Shown piece after piece: positions 44,539-53,105 of a DNA stretch of 64,000 bases. The translations under genes were made by a program, and so were the position numbers. Source of the DNA: Pseudomonas putida (GTDB taxonomy: Bacteria > Pseudomonadota > Gammaproteobacteria > Pseudomonadales > Pseudomonadaceae); assembly GCF_028682635.1 (NCBI RefSeq), contig NZ_JANHLK010000001.1, positions 124,001-188,000 on the forward strand, written 5' to 3'. The notes beneath the pieces were generated by a model that ran no database searches, was not told the DNA's origin, and saw only the letters and a program-made list of their open reading frames with translations. Numbering within the stretch: the first letter of the stretch is position 1; the number at the start of each line of letters is the position of its first letter.

Positions 44539-46314
44539 TCAGTTCGAATGCAATCGCCCCGTCCCCGCCATGCTATCAATCACATGCACGCTATACCCCT
44601 GCACATTCTTCGCATGATGCTTCGCCTGCGAAGCCATCTCCGCCAACTGGCTCGCATCCAGCTGACCACATGCCTGCGGATGTAAATGCACCACCCCAAT
44701 CGACAGCGACAACAAGGGAAACTCCTGGCGTACCCCCTGGCGGTTGGGGGCGGTGAAGCAGCCGGCTTCCAGGTGTTCGCTGCGGTAGAAGCGTCGGCAC
44801 TGGCTGTGGAAGTCGTCGAGCAGTTGGTTTAAACGTTTGCGCCAGTCGTCCGGGCCCAGTACCAGCAGGAAGTCGTCGCCGCCGATATGGCCGACGAAGT
44901 CGCGGGAGGGGTCGATGCGGTCGTTCAGGCATTGGGCCAGGCACAGCAGGACTTCGTCGCCACGGCCGTAGCCATAGATGTCGTTGAAGGGTTTGAAGCT
45001 GTCGATGTCGACGTAACAGATCACCGATTCGCGCTGTTGTTGCAGCAGGCGTGTGAGGCATTGCTGGATGGGCACGTTGCCCGGCAGCAGGGTCAGGGGG
45101 TTGGCGTAGCGTGCTTGCTGGATTTTCAGTTCGGTGATCAGCTTGAGCACGTCGATCACCCGGCCCAGGCCCAGGTAATGGCCGTTGAGGGTGATGATGA
45201 AGTCTTCTTCGATGCGTTGCCGGGCGCGGCTGGTGATCAGTCGGCTGACCTGTTGCAGCGACTGGCTGATCTCGACGGCGAGGAAGTCGTCGCTCATCAG
45301 GCGGCTGATCGGTTTGCGGGCGAACAGGTCGGTGGCGAACGGCTTGAGCAGGGCGTCCGAGAGCGAGTGCCGATGGACGATGCCGCAGGGCTGGTCGTGC
45401 TCGTCCAGCACCGCCAGGGAGTTCAGGTTGGCTTGGCGGCGGAAGGCTTCGAGCACGGTGGCGGTCGGGGTGTTGCGGGGCACGGCGGGCTGGTCGTTGA
45501 GCAGGGCGCTGAGGTCGCTGCCGTCGTCGGCCAATGCCACTGCGCTGCTGTCGCGCCGGGGCATCAAGGTGCGGGCATCGCGCGGTGGATGCTCCTGGGG
45601 ACGGCAGAGGAGATAACCCTGGACCAGGTCGATGCCCATTTCGGTCAAGACTGCCAGTTCCTCCGGCAACTCGATGCCTTCGGCGATCACCTGGGCCCGC
45701 GAGGCTTTGGCGATCTGCAGGATTGAGCCTACGAACTCGCGCTTGAGGGCATCCTGGTGGATGCCGTCGATGAAGTGGCGGTCGATCTTCACGTAGTCGG
45801 GGCGCAATTCGGACCACAGGCGCAAGCTTGAGTAACCCGCGCCCAGGTCGTCCAGGGCAATGGAAAAGCCCATGGCCCGATAATGATGCAAGGCGGTGTG
45901 CAGCAGCTGGAAGTCGTCGGTCGGGGTCTGCTCGGTGAGTTCGATCACCACCTGGTTCGGTGCGATGCCGAAATCCTGCAGCAGCTGCAAGGTGCGACCC
46001 GGCTGGTGGGCCGCTTCGAGCAATGATTCCGGGGAGACGTTGAGGAACAGTTTGCCGGGCAGCTTCTGTTCGTTGAAACGCCGGCAAGCGATCTGCCGGC
46101 AGGCGATTTCCAGTTCGCTCAGGCGACCCGCCTGGCGGGCGACGGCGAACAGGGCGACAGGAGAGTGCAACGGGCTGTTGGAGGGGCCGCGGCTCAGGGC
46201 TTCGTAGCCCAGGATGCGTCGTTCAGAGAGGCAGATGATGGGTTGGAACAGGCTGTGCAAACCGCTTTGAGCCAGTATTGAACTCAAGGCACTCAGCTGT
46301 TCGGTTGTGGTCAT
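44539..46314 (-). CDS. EAL-CBS-GGDEF c-di-GMP signalling protein
   Basis: 591 residues with no membrane segment. The order is unusual: EAL first (about 15-245; YEALSR at 37-42, NVSPESLL, ELTEQ, LDDLGAGYSS, KIDRHFIDG), then paired CBS repeats (about 280-400), then GGDEF (about 420-580; HIGGDDFLLVLG). The RxxD inhibitory site is absent. Both domains appear catalytically competent. CBS pairs often bind adenine nucleotides, which suggests tuning of c-di-GMP to energy state. A terminator upstream (46329-46375) isolates it from prc. Confidence 0.9.
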   Translation of the reverse strand: MTTTEQLSALSSILAQSGLHSLFQPIICLSERRILGYEALSRGPSNSPLHSPVALFAVARQAGRLSELEIACRQIACRRFNEQKLPGKLFLNVSPESLLEAAHQPGRTLQLLQDFGIAPNQVVIELTEQTPTDDFQLLHTALHHYRAMGFSIALDDLGAGYSSLRLWSELRPDYVKIDRHFIDGIHQDALKREFVGSILQIAKASRAQVIAEGIELPEELAVLTEMGIDLVQGYLLCRPQEHPPRDARTLMPRRDSSAVALADDGSDLSALLNDQPAVPRNTPTATVLEAFRRQANLNSLAVLDEHDQPCGIVHRHSLSDALLKPFATDLFARKPISRLMSDDFLAVEISQSLQQVSRLITSRARQRIEEDFIITLNGHYLGLGRVIDVLKLITELKIQQARYANPLTLLPGNVPIQQCLTRLLQQQRESVICYVDIDSFKPFNDIYGYGRGDEVLLCLAQCLNDRIDPSRDFVGHIGGDDFLLVLGPDDWRKRLNQLLDDFHSQCRRFYRSEHLEAGCFTAPNRQGVRQEFPLLSLSIGVVHLHPQACGQLDASQLAEMASQAKHHAKNVQGYSVHVIDSMAGTGRLHSN

Positions 46315-46328
46315 GGCGATCTCTGGCG

Positions 46329-46375
46329 AAAAAAAAGGACCGGAGCGCTCTTGGGTGCAAGAGGGCTGCCGGTCC
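46329..46375 (-). terminator. Rho-independent terminator after prc
   Basis: On the minus strand GGACCGG ... CCGGTCC forms the outer stem of a longer imperfect hairpin (inner CTCTT / AAGAG), followed by eight T. It ends the prc transcript just before the EAL-CBS-GGDEF gene. Confidence 0.82.
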
Positions 46376-46445
46376 GTTATTTCACGACAGAATGATGACT
46401 GTTTGATGACGCTCCGGGGAGCGTCAGCATTAAATTGCCATCAGC

Positions 46446-48527
46446 TTAGTGCTTGGCGACCGCGGTATTGAGCTTCAGGTAATCCAGGAGGATGCGCCCG
46501 GTTTCGCTCAGGTAGGCATCGTCTTCCGGCTTCGTCTTGTCGTCCTCGGCCGCGATAGCGTCTTCGTCTTCTTTCTTCAGCTCCTTGAGCGGCTCTTCGC
46601 CCTTGGCCTTGCGACGGATGTTCTCCATGGCGAGCTGCTTGGCTTCGATATCGGCGTGCTGGGCACGACGCTCGGCTTCATTGAGGCTGACGGTTTTTTC
46701 CGCCATCAGTTTCTGCGCCAGGGCCAGTTTGTCGCGGATGAACACGAACTCCGCGTCCTTGGCCGTGCGTACGTCATGCTCGGACTTGAGCTGGGTGATG
46801 TACGGTTTGAACGGGTCGAGCGCAGGCTTGATCGCCGCCTTGATGGTGTCCCACGGCATGGCTTCGGGCAGGGCGCTTTCGCCGATTTCCTTGGTGTCGA
46901 TGATCGACGGGTAATCGATGTCCGGCAGTACGCCCTGATGTTGGGTGCTCTGCCCGGAAACCCGGTAGAACTTGGCCAGTGTCAGCTTGAGCTCGCCATG
47001 GTTCAGCGGCTGGATGGTCTGCACGGTGCCTTTGCCGAAGGTCTGGCCGCCGATGATCAGCGCGCGATGGTAGTCCTGCATGGCACCGGCGAAAATTTCC
47101 GAGGCCGAGGCGGACAGGCGATTGACCAGCAACGCCATCGGGCCTTTGTAGAAGGCACCCGGGTTTTCGTCTTCGAGGACATCGACGCGGCCGTCGGCGT
47201 TACGCACGAGCACGGTAGGGCCCTTGTCGATGAACAGGCTGGTCAGCTCGGTAGCTTCCTGCAAGGAGCCACCGCCATTGTTGCGCAGGTCGATGACCAC
47301 GCCGTCGACCTTGTCTTTCTGCAACTCGGTCAGCAGCTTCTTGACGTCGCGGGTGGTGCTCTTGTAATCCGGATCGCCGGCACGGAAGGCCTTGAAGTCC
47401 AGGTAGAAGGCCGGGATCTCGATGACACCGAGCTTGTAGTCCTTGCCGTCCTGCTTGAGGTTGAGGACCGACTTTTTCACCGCCTGGTCTTCAAGCTTCA
47501 CCGCTTCGCGGGTGATCGGCACGACCTTGCTGGTCTGGTCGTTCGGTGCATTGCTGGCCGGGATCACTTCCAGGCGCACGATGGTGCCTTTCGGACCGCG
47601 GATCAGCTTGACCACTTCGTCCAGGCGCCAGCCGACCACGTCGACCATTTCCTTGTTGCCCTGGGCTACGCCGATGATCTTGTCGGCCGGTGCGACCTGT
47701 TTGGTCTTGTCGGCAGGGCCTGCCGGCACCAGGCGCACGATTTTCACCTGGTCGTTATCGCTCTGCAACACGGCGCCGATGCCCTCGAGGGACAGGCTCA
47801 TGTTGATGTCGAAGTTTTCCGCGTTATCCGGCGACAGGTAGTTGGTATGCGGGTCGTAGGACATGGCGAAGGTGTTGATGTACGCCTGGAAGATGTCTTC
47901 CGCACGGGTCTGGCCCAGGCGCGCCAGCTGGTTCTTGTAGCGCTTGGTCAGGGTTTCCTGGATCTGCTTGGAGTCCTTGCCGGCGATCTTCTGCCGCAGC
48001 ACTTCGTCCTTGACGCGTTTGCGCCACAGGTCGTCGAGTTCCGCGGTGGATTTCAGCCAAGGGGCATCCTTGCGGTCGACCAGCAAGGTTTCCTTGGAGG
48101 TGAAGTCGATCTTGTCGACGCCCTTGTTCAGCTCGGCAAGGGCAAAGTCCAGACGCGCCTTGACGCGGTCCAGGTAGCGCTTGTAGATGGTGAACCCGGC
48201 GTTGAGGTCGCCGCTCTTGAGGAAGTCGTCGAACTGGGTCTTCCACTTGTCGAATTCGGCGATGTCGCTGGCCATGAAGTAGCTGCGCGACGGGTCGAGC
48301 AGTTTCAGGTAGCTGTCGTAGATGATCAGCGAGCGCGCGTCATCGAGCGGCGGCTTACTGTAGTGGTGGCGCTTGAGCAGTTCCACGACATTCAGACTGG
48401 CGATGACTTCGTCACGGTCGGGCTGAAGCTTGTCCCAGCTATTGGCTGCGAAAGTATTGCCGGACATCGGCAACAGGCCGATACCGATGAAAAGGGCGAG
48501 GGCAGTGCTGGGGAACAAACGCTTCAT
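46446..48527 (-). CDS. prc: Carboxy-terminal processing protease (Prc/tail-specific protease, AlgO-like)
   Basis: 693 residues from MKRLFPSTALALFIGIGLLP, a signal peptide cleaved near TFAANS. A large N-terminal helical domain is followed by a PDZ domain (about 230-330), the S41 protease core and a DUF3340 tail. Catalytic Ser lies in NRLSASASEIFAG and Lys in TFGKGTVQT, as in E. coli Prc. It acts in the periplasm on C-termini and, in P. aeruginosa AlgO, on mutant MucA to release AlgU. An in-frame start at 48560 would add 11 residues before the signal peptide. The coordinates assume 48527. Confidence 0.92.
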   Translation of the reverse strand: MKRLFPSTALALFIGIGLLPMSGNTFAANSWDKLQPDRDEVIASLNVVELLKRHHYSKPPLDDARSLIIYDSYLKLLDPSRSYFMASDIAEFDKWKTQFDDFLKSGDLNAGFTIYKRYLDRVKARLDFALAELNKGVDKIDFTSKETLLVDRKDAPWLKSTAELDDLWRKRVKDEVLRQKIAGKDSKQIQETLTKRYKNQLARLGQTRAEDIFQAYINTFAMSYDPHTNYLSPDNAENFDINMSLSLEGIGAVLQSDNDQVKIVRLVPAGPADKTKQVAPADKIIGVAQGNKEMVDVVGWRLDEVVKLIRGPKGTIVRLEVIPASNAPNDQTSKVVPITREAVKLEDQAVKKSVLNLKQDGKDYKLGVIEIPAFYLDFKAFRAGDPDYKSTTRDVKKLLTELQKDKVDGVVIDLRNNGGGSLQEATELTSLFIDKGPTVLVRNADGRVDVLEDENPGAFYKGPMALLVNRLSASASEIFAGAMQDYHRALIIGGQTFGKGTVQTIQPLNHGELKLTLAKFYRVSGQSTQHQGVLPDIDYPSIIDTKEIGESALPEAMPWDTIKAAIKPALDPFKPYITQLKSEHDVRTAKDAEFVFIRDKLALAQKLMAEKTVSLNEAERRAQHADIEAKQLAMENIRRKAKGEEPLKELKKEDEDAIAAEDDKTKPEDDAYLSETGRILLDYLKLNTAVAKH

Positions 48528-48609
48528 GTTGATTCGACGCGGGGACAATTGATAACGCATATTAGGCCGTCTTTGAAGTCGCCGGTTCCACATGGGCCGG
48601 TCGCATAAT

Positions 48610-48637
48610 GCAAAAAGCCCGGCGCTACAGCTTCGGG
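48610..48637 (-). terminator. Terminator-like hairpin in the prc leader region
   Basis: On the minus strand AGCCCGAAGCTGTAGCGCCG and GGCT fold into a stem followed by TTTTTGC, about 85 bases before the prc start. It could stop read-through antisense to the quinone oxidoreductase gene or attenuate prc. The stem is short. Confidence 0.45.
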
Positions 48638-48665
48638 CTCAGTCCAGACTCACTATGGAGGCACT

Positions 48666-49628
48666 GTGAAAGCATTGCAAGGCGTTGACGGTCAAGTGGT
48701 GTGGGATGAAGAGCCCAGTCCTGCGTGTGATGCGGGGCAAGTTCGGATTCGAGTGGCAGCAGCGGGTCTCAATCGCGCCGATCTGTTGCAGAAGGCAGGC
48801 CTTTATCCACCACCGCCGGGGGCCAGCCAAGTGCTTGGGCTCGAGTGTTCCGGGGTGATCAGCGAGGTGGGCCCGGGCTCGTCCTGGCAGGTGGGCGATC
48901 GGGTTTGCGCCTTGCTGGCCGGGGGCGGGATGGCCGAGGAGGTGGTGGTCGACGGGCGGCATGTGTTGCCGGTTCCCGACGAAATGTCACTGGCCGAAGC
49001 GGCCGCGCTGCCGGAAGTCTATGCCACCGTCTGGCTGAACCTGTTTCAACTGGCGGCACTCAAGCCGGGTGAAAAAGTGCTGTTGCACGCCGGAGCAAGT
49101 GGAATCGGTTCAGCTGCCATTCAGCTTTGCAAGGCGTTCGGCAATCCGTGCTGGGTCAGTGTCGGCTCTGCCGAGCGCCTGGCCTACTGTGAAGCGCTCG
49201 GCGCCCAGGGCGGCGTGGTGCGCACTGACGACCTGGACAGCCTGCGCGACCTGGGGCCGTTCGACGTCATCCTCGACCCGGTGGGCGGCAACTACGCAGC
49301 GCTGAACCTGAAACTGATGGCGGCCGATGGCCGTTGGGTGCTGATCGGCCTGATGGGGGGGCGTGAAGCGAAGCTGGACCTGGCGCAGGTGCTGGCCAAG
49401 CGCGTGCAGTTGCTGGGCTCGACCCTGCGCAGTCGTAGCGATCAGTTCAAGGCGGATCTGTTCAGGGATCTGGGCCAGCATGTCTGGCCGCTGTTTGCCG
49501 ATAAACGCTTGAGCCCGCAGCTGGCAAAGGCGTTCCCGATCAAGGATGCCGAAGCGGCGTTTGCGGAGTTGGCGAGTAATACGGTGGCGGGGAAGTTGGT
49601 GTTGGTGATTGACGAGAGCCTGAGCTGA
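48666..49628 (+). CDS. NAD(P)H-quinone oxidoreductase (zinc-free MDR, PIG3/QOR-like)
   Basis: 320 residues from GTG 48666, with GGAGG five bases upstream. It is of the medium-chain reductase fold: GroES-like domain (1-120; AAAGLNRADLLQKAGLYPPP) and Rossmann domain with the nucleotide motif HAGASGIGSAAIQL (about 139-152). The zinc ligands of alcohol dehydrogenases are absent. It likely reduces quinones or enals with NADPH. Confidence 0.92.
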   Translation: MKALQGVDGQVVWDEEPSPACDAGQVRIRVAAAGLNRADLLQKAGLYPPPPGASQVLGLECSGVISEVGPGSSWQVGDRVCALLAGGGMAEEVVVDGRHVLPVPDEMSLAEAAALPEVYATVWLNLFQLAALKPGEKVLLHAGASGIGSAAIQLCKAFGNPCWVSVGSAERLAYCEALGAQGGVVRTDDLDSLRDLGPFDVILDPVGGNYAALNLKLMAADGRWVLIGLMGGREAKLDLAQVLAKRVQLLGSTLRSRSDQFKADLFRDLGQHVWPLFADKRLSPQLAKAFPIKDAEAAFAELASNTVAGKLVLVIDESLS

Positions 49629-49644
49629 TATCGGGTTGGGCCTG

Positions 49645-49720
49645 AAAAGATCGCAGCCTGCGGCAGCTCCTACAGGGGATCGCATTCTCCTGTAGGAGCT
49701 GCCGCAGGCTGCGATCTTTT
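49645..49720. repeat. REPIN, class A
   Basis: A perfect inverted pair, AAAAGATCGCAGCCTGCGGC plus AGCTCCTACAGG against its complement, with a 13-base spacer. It lies between convergent genes. Confidence 0.92.
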
Positions 49721-49724
49721 GCTT

Positions 49725-50378
49725 TTACTTCCAGTTATGGATCGGCCAGCCGGATTTTTCCGCCTGTTCAAGCAACACCGGATCGGGATTGACCACATGC
49801 GGGAAATCCACCTTCAGCAGCAACGGCAAATCATTGCGTGAGTCGGAGTAGAAACTCGCGCCCTCCAGGTTCTCCTCCTCCGCATCCAGCCACTCCAGCA
49901 GCCGGGTGATCTTGCCTTCGCGATACGTCAGCGTACCGACGGTCTTGCCGGTATAGGTCCCGTGCGCCACTTCCAGCTCGATCCCGAGAATCTCGTCGAT
50001 GCCCAGGCGTTCGGCAATCGGCCTCACCAAATGCGTGCCCGAGGCCGAAATCACCAGGATCCGGTCGCCGGCCTTGCGGTGGGCGGCGATGGTTTTGGTG
50101 GCGTCGCTGAAGATGATCGGTTCGATGAAATCTTCCACCCACGGGCCGACCAGGTGCTCGACTTCTGCGGGGGTACGGCCGATCAAGGGTTCCAGGCTGA
50201 AGGCCATGTAGTCCTCCATGGCCAGGTGACCCCTGCCGTAGGCGTCCATCAGTTCCTTGTCGCGACGCAGGAAGGATTCGCCGTCGACCCAGCCGAGGCG
50301 GACCATTTGCTCACTCCACAACGAGGCGCAGTCGCCGTGGATCAGGGTTTCGTCCAGATCAAAAATTGCCAGGGCCAT
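49725..50378 (-). CDS. HAD-superfamily (IB) phosphatase, SerB-like
   Basis: 217 residues. Motif I is IFDLDETLIHGD (nucleophile and acid-base Asp), motif II is VISASGTHLV, and motif III plus IV is SFYSDSRNDLPLL. The cap segment (about 20-95) is of the C1 type found in HAD-IB phosphoserine-phosphatase-like enzymes. It lies last in the ABC operon, after a palindromic spacer, so it may dephosphorylate an imported or processed phospho-compound. Confidence 0.88.
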   Translation of the reverse strand: MALAIFDLDETLIHGDCASLWSEQMVRLGWVDGESFLRRDKELMDAYGRGHLAMEDYMAFSLEPLIGRTPAEVEHLVGPWVEDFIEPIIFSDATKTIAAHRKAGDRILVISASGTHLVRPIAERLGIDEILGIELEVAHGTYTGKTVGTLTYREGKITRLLEWLDAEEENLEGASFYSDSRNDLPLLLKVDFPHVVNPDPVLLEQAEKSGWPIHNWK

Positions 50379-50397
50379 TGGGGTTCTCTCTGAGAAC

Positions 50398-50487
50398 AGC
50401 TGCAAGCTTCAAGCTTTAAGCTGCAAGAAGTGGATTCAGTGGTCAGCAGTCTACAACTTGAAGCTTGCAGCTTGAAACTTGCAGCTG
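50398..50487. repeat. AGCTTGAAGC/AGCTTGCAGC inverted repeat
   Basis: CAGCTGCAAGCTTCAAGC and following bases are inverted as CTTGAAGCTTGCAGCTTG plus AAACTTGCAGCTG, with a 30-base spacer. It is a different palindromic family from the REPINs. It sits between the ABC ATPase stop and the HAD start, where it could act as a processing or pausing element. Confidence 0.7.
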
Positions 50488-50490
50488 CCT

Positions 50491-51480
50491 TCAAGCCACC
50501 TCACACAGGGCGGTCGGATCGATGGAAAGTGCCAGGCGCTGACCATCGGGATGCAGGTCGGACGCCGAGCGGTTCAGCACATCCACCACCAGCTCCACGC
50601 CGCGGGCTTCAATGCGGTAGCGAATCACATTGCCCAGCAGGCTGTGACTGCGCACCTGGGCGTCGAGATCGCCGTCCAGGCTCAGTTCGATGGCTTCCGG
50701 GCGAATGGCGATGCGGTGGTTGATCGGCCGTTGCAACAGCTTGGATGCGCTGGCGGCGTCCAGCAGGTTGTAGTTGCCGATGAAACCGGCGGCGAAGACG
50801 TCCACAGGTGCCGTGTACAGGGTTTCGGCGTCACCGCTTTGTACGATTTTTCCCTGGTTCATCAGGAAAATGCGATCGGACATGGTCAGCGCTTCTTCCT
50901 GGTCGTGTGTGACGAAGATCGTGGTCAGGCCCAGCTCGCGCTGGATCTGACGGATCTGTTCGCGCAGGTGCTTGCGAATCCGCGCGTCCAGGGCCGACAG
51001 CGGTTCATCCAGCAACAGCAGGCGCGGGCGGGTGACCAATGAACGAGCCAGGGCGACACGCTGGCACTGGCCGCCCGACAACTGGTGCGGGTAACGGCTG
51101 GCAAAGTCGTTCAGTTCCACCAGCTGCAACACCTCGGCGACACGCTTGTGGCTGTCGCCGGCGTTGACCTTCTGCATGCGCAGGCCAAACGCGACGTTTT
51201 GTTCCACGGTCATGTTGGGGAACAGCGCGTAACTCTGGAACACCATGCCGATCCCGCGTTTTTGCGGGCTCAACGGGACGATATCGACGCCATCGAGCAG
51301 GATCTTGCCGCCATCCACCGGCGTCAGCCCGGCGATGCAGCGCAGCAGGGTGGATTTGCCGCAACCGGACGGGCCGAGCAGGGTGACGAATTCGCCTTTG
51401 TGGATTTCGCAGTTGATGTCGTTGAACACCGTGGTGCCGGCGTAATTCTTTTGCAGATGTTGGACGCTGACATAGCTCAT
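50491..51480 (-). CDS. ABC importer ATP-binding protein
   Basis: 329 residues: Walker A LLGPSGCGKSTLL, Q-loop MVFQSYALFPNMTVEQNV, signature LSGGQCQRVALAR, Walker B LLLLDEPLSALD, H-loop FVTHDQEEA, then a C-terminal TOBE-like regulatory domain (about 240-325). It belongs to the CysA/PotA/phosphonate-type importer ATPases. Its start overlaps the upstream permease stop by 4 bases. Confidence 0.92.
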   Translation of the reverse strand: MSYVSVQHLQKNYAGTTVFNDINCEIHKGEFVTLLGPSGCGKSTLLRCIAGLTPVDGGKILLDGVDIVPLSPQKRGIGMVFQSYALFPNMTVEQNVAFGLRMQKVNAGDSHKRVAEVLQLVELNDFASRYPHQLSGGQCQRVALARSLVTRPRLLLLDEPLSALDARIRKHLREQIRQIQRELGLTTIFVTHDQEEALTMSDRIFLMNQGKIVQSGDAETLYTAPVDVFAAGFIGNYNLLDAASASKLLQRPINHRIAIRPEAIELSLDGDLDAQVRSHSLLGNVIRYRIEARGVELVVDVLNRSASDLHPDGQRLALSIDPTALCEVA

Positions 51481-52277
51481 TCGCTTTTGTCCCTGTTCAA
51501 GATGTTGGCGATCCAGGTCAAGACCAGCACAAAGAGGAAATAGGAAATCACCAGCGCGCTGGTGAAATGACCGCTGCTGTTGCGCATGTTGTTGAGGTAG
51601 ACCTGCAGGGTTTCGTAGCGGGTGCCGACGAGGATGTTGGCGAACACGAACTCACCGAACAGGAACGAGAAAGACAGCAGCAACGCCACCATCAGGCCCT
51701 TGCGCAGATTCGGCAGCACCACCAGGAACGCTGCCTGAAAAGTGCTGGCACCGAGCAGTTGGGCGGCGTCCATCAGGTCGCGCAGGTTGATCGCTTGCAG
51801 GTTGTTGGTGATGGCGCGGTACATGAACGGCAGCGCCACGGTGAAGTAGCAACCGATCAGGATCCAAGGCGTACCGACCATGGCGAACGGCCCGGAACCG
51901 TAGAGCTGCAGCAGGCCCACCGACGACACCACCGGCGGCACGGCGAAGGGCAGCAGGATCAGGATGTTCATCAGTGCATCGAGTCTGGGGAAGTGGTAAT
52001 GCACCACGAACAGCAACGGCAGGATCAGTACCACCGCCAGAACCAGGGCGCCGACGCAGACCAGCAGCGACTGGCCGAAAGCGCTCAGGAACCGCGGATC
52101 GCTCCACAGTTGTACGTACCATTTGATGCTGAAACCGCTGGGCAGGATGGTGGCCGACCAACTGCTGGAAATCGAATAGATGAAGGTGCCGACCAGCGGC
52201 AGCAGCATGATGGCAAACAGCAGGTAGACCACCACCCGATGGTAGACGCCGGCAGGCCCCAGTTCAGCGCGAGACAT
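51477..52277 (-). CDS. ABC importer permease (second)
   Basis: 266 residues, six helices. The EAA loop reads DLMDAAQLLGASTFQAAFLV followed by VLPNLRKGL, the coupling helix for the ATPase. It resembles PotC/PhnV-type permeases. It overlaps the first permease gene by 14 bases. Confidence 0.9.
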   Translation of the reverse strand: MSRAELGPAGVYHRVVVYLLFAIMLLPLVGTFIYSISSSWSATILPSGFSIKWYVQLWSDPRFLSAFGQSLLVCVGALVLAVVLILPLLFVVHYHFPRLDALMNILILLPFAVPPVVSSVGLLQLYGSGPFAMVGTPWILIGCYFTVALPFMYRAITNNLQAINLRDLMDAAQLLGASTFQAAFLVVLPNLRKGLMVALLLSFSFLFGEFVFANILVGTRYETLQVYLNNMRNSSGHFTSALVISYFLFVLVLTWIANILNRDKSE

Positions 52278-53100
52278 GGTAGCTCCTCTTCAGCAGCAGT
52301 TGATGGACGATGGTCACCAGGGTCATCAACGCCACCAGCACCACGGCCAGGGCACTGGCCAGGTTCGGGTCCAGGGAAATATCACCCGAGACCATCGCGG
52401 CGATCCGGATCGTCAGCACGTTGAAGTTGCCGGTAGTCAGGGCGTACACGGTGGCATAGGCGCCGAGGGCGTTGGCCAGCAGGATCACGAAGGTACCGAG
52501 CAGCGCCGGGGTCAGCACCGGCAGGCCGATGTGCCGCCAGTACTGCCAGCCGTTGGCGCCGAGCAGCTCGGCGGATTCGCGCCAGTCTTCGCGCAGGGCG
52601 TCGAAGGCCGGGTAGAGCAGCAGCACGCCCAGGGGAATCTGGAAGTAGGTGTAGAGAATGATCAGCCCGGTTTTCGAGTACAGGTTGAAGTCCTGAATGA
52701 TCCCGGCCTGCTTGAGCATGATGGTGAAGCTGCCGTTGAAGCCCAGCAGAATGATGAACGCGAAGGCCAGCGGCACACCGGAGAAGTTGCTGGTCATGTT
52801 GGCGAAGGCGTTGACGAAGTTGCGCAGCCTGGAGTCGACCCGGCGCAGGGAATAGGCACCGAGCACGGCGATGATGATGCCGAACACGCTGGACCAGAAA
52901 CTGATCTCGAGGCTGTACTGGATCGCCTGCCGGTAGAACTTCGAGCTGAAGACCTTGGTGAAGTTGGCAATACCCCAACCGGACTCTTCCGATTCCAGGC
53001 TGTTGATGATGACCCATGTCAGTGGGGCGATTTCGAACACGATGAAGAACAGGGCGAAGGGCACCAGGCACAGGGCTGCCAGCCATTTGCCGCGAGTCAT
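52264..53100 (-). CDS. ABC importer permease (first)
   Basis: 278 residues from MTRGKWLAALCLVPFALFFI, six helices. The coupling loop is WRESAELLGANGWQYWRHIG then LPVLTPALLGTF. Start 53100 lies 5 bases after the phosphatase stop; an in-frame start at 53127 would overlap it. PotB/PhnU-like. Confidence 0.9.
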   Translation of the reverse strand: MTRGKWLAALCLVPFALFFIVFEIAPLTWVIINSLESEESGWGIANFTKVFSSKFYRQAIQYSLEISFWSSVFGIIIAVLGAYSLRRVDSRLRNFVNAFANMTSNFSGVPLAFAFIILLGFNGSFTIMLKQAGIIQDFNLYSKTGLIILYTYFQIPLGVLLLYPAFDALREDWRESAELLGANGWQYWRHIGLPVLTPALLGTFVILLANALGAYATVYALTTGNFNVLTIRIAAMVSGDISLDPNLASALAVVLVALMTLVTIVHQLLLKRSYHVSR

Positions 53101-53105
53101 GGAGG

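Noticed and set aside
46449..48608. A 719-codon open frame on the plus strand opposite prc
   Set aside because: The antisense shadow of a well-identified protease, with no motif or ribosome binding site.
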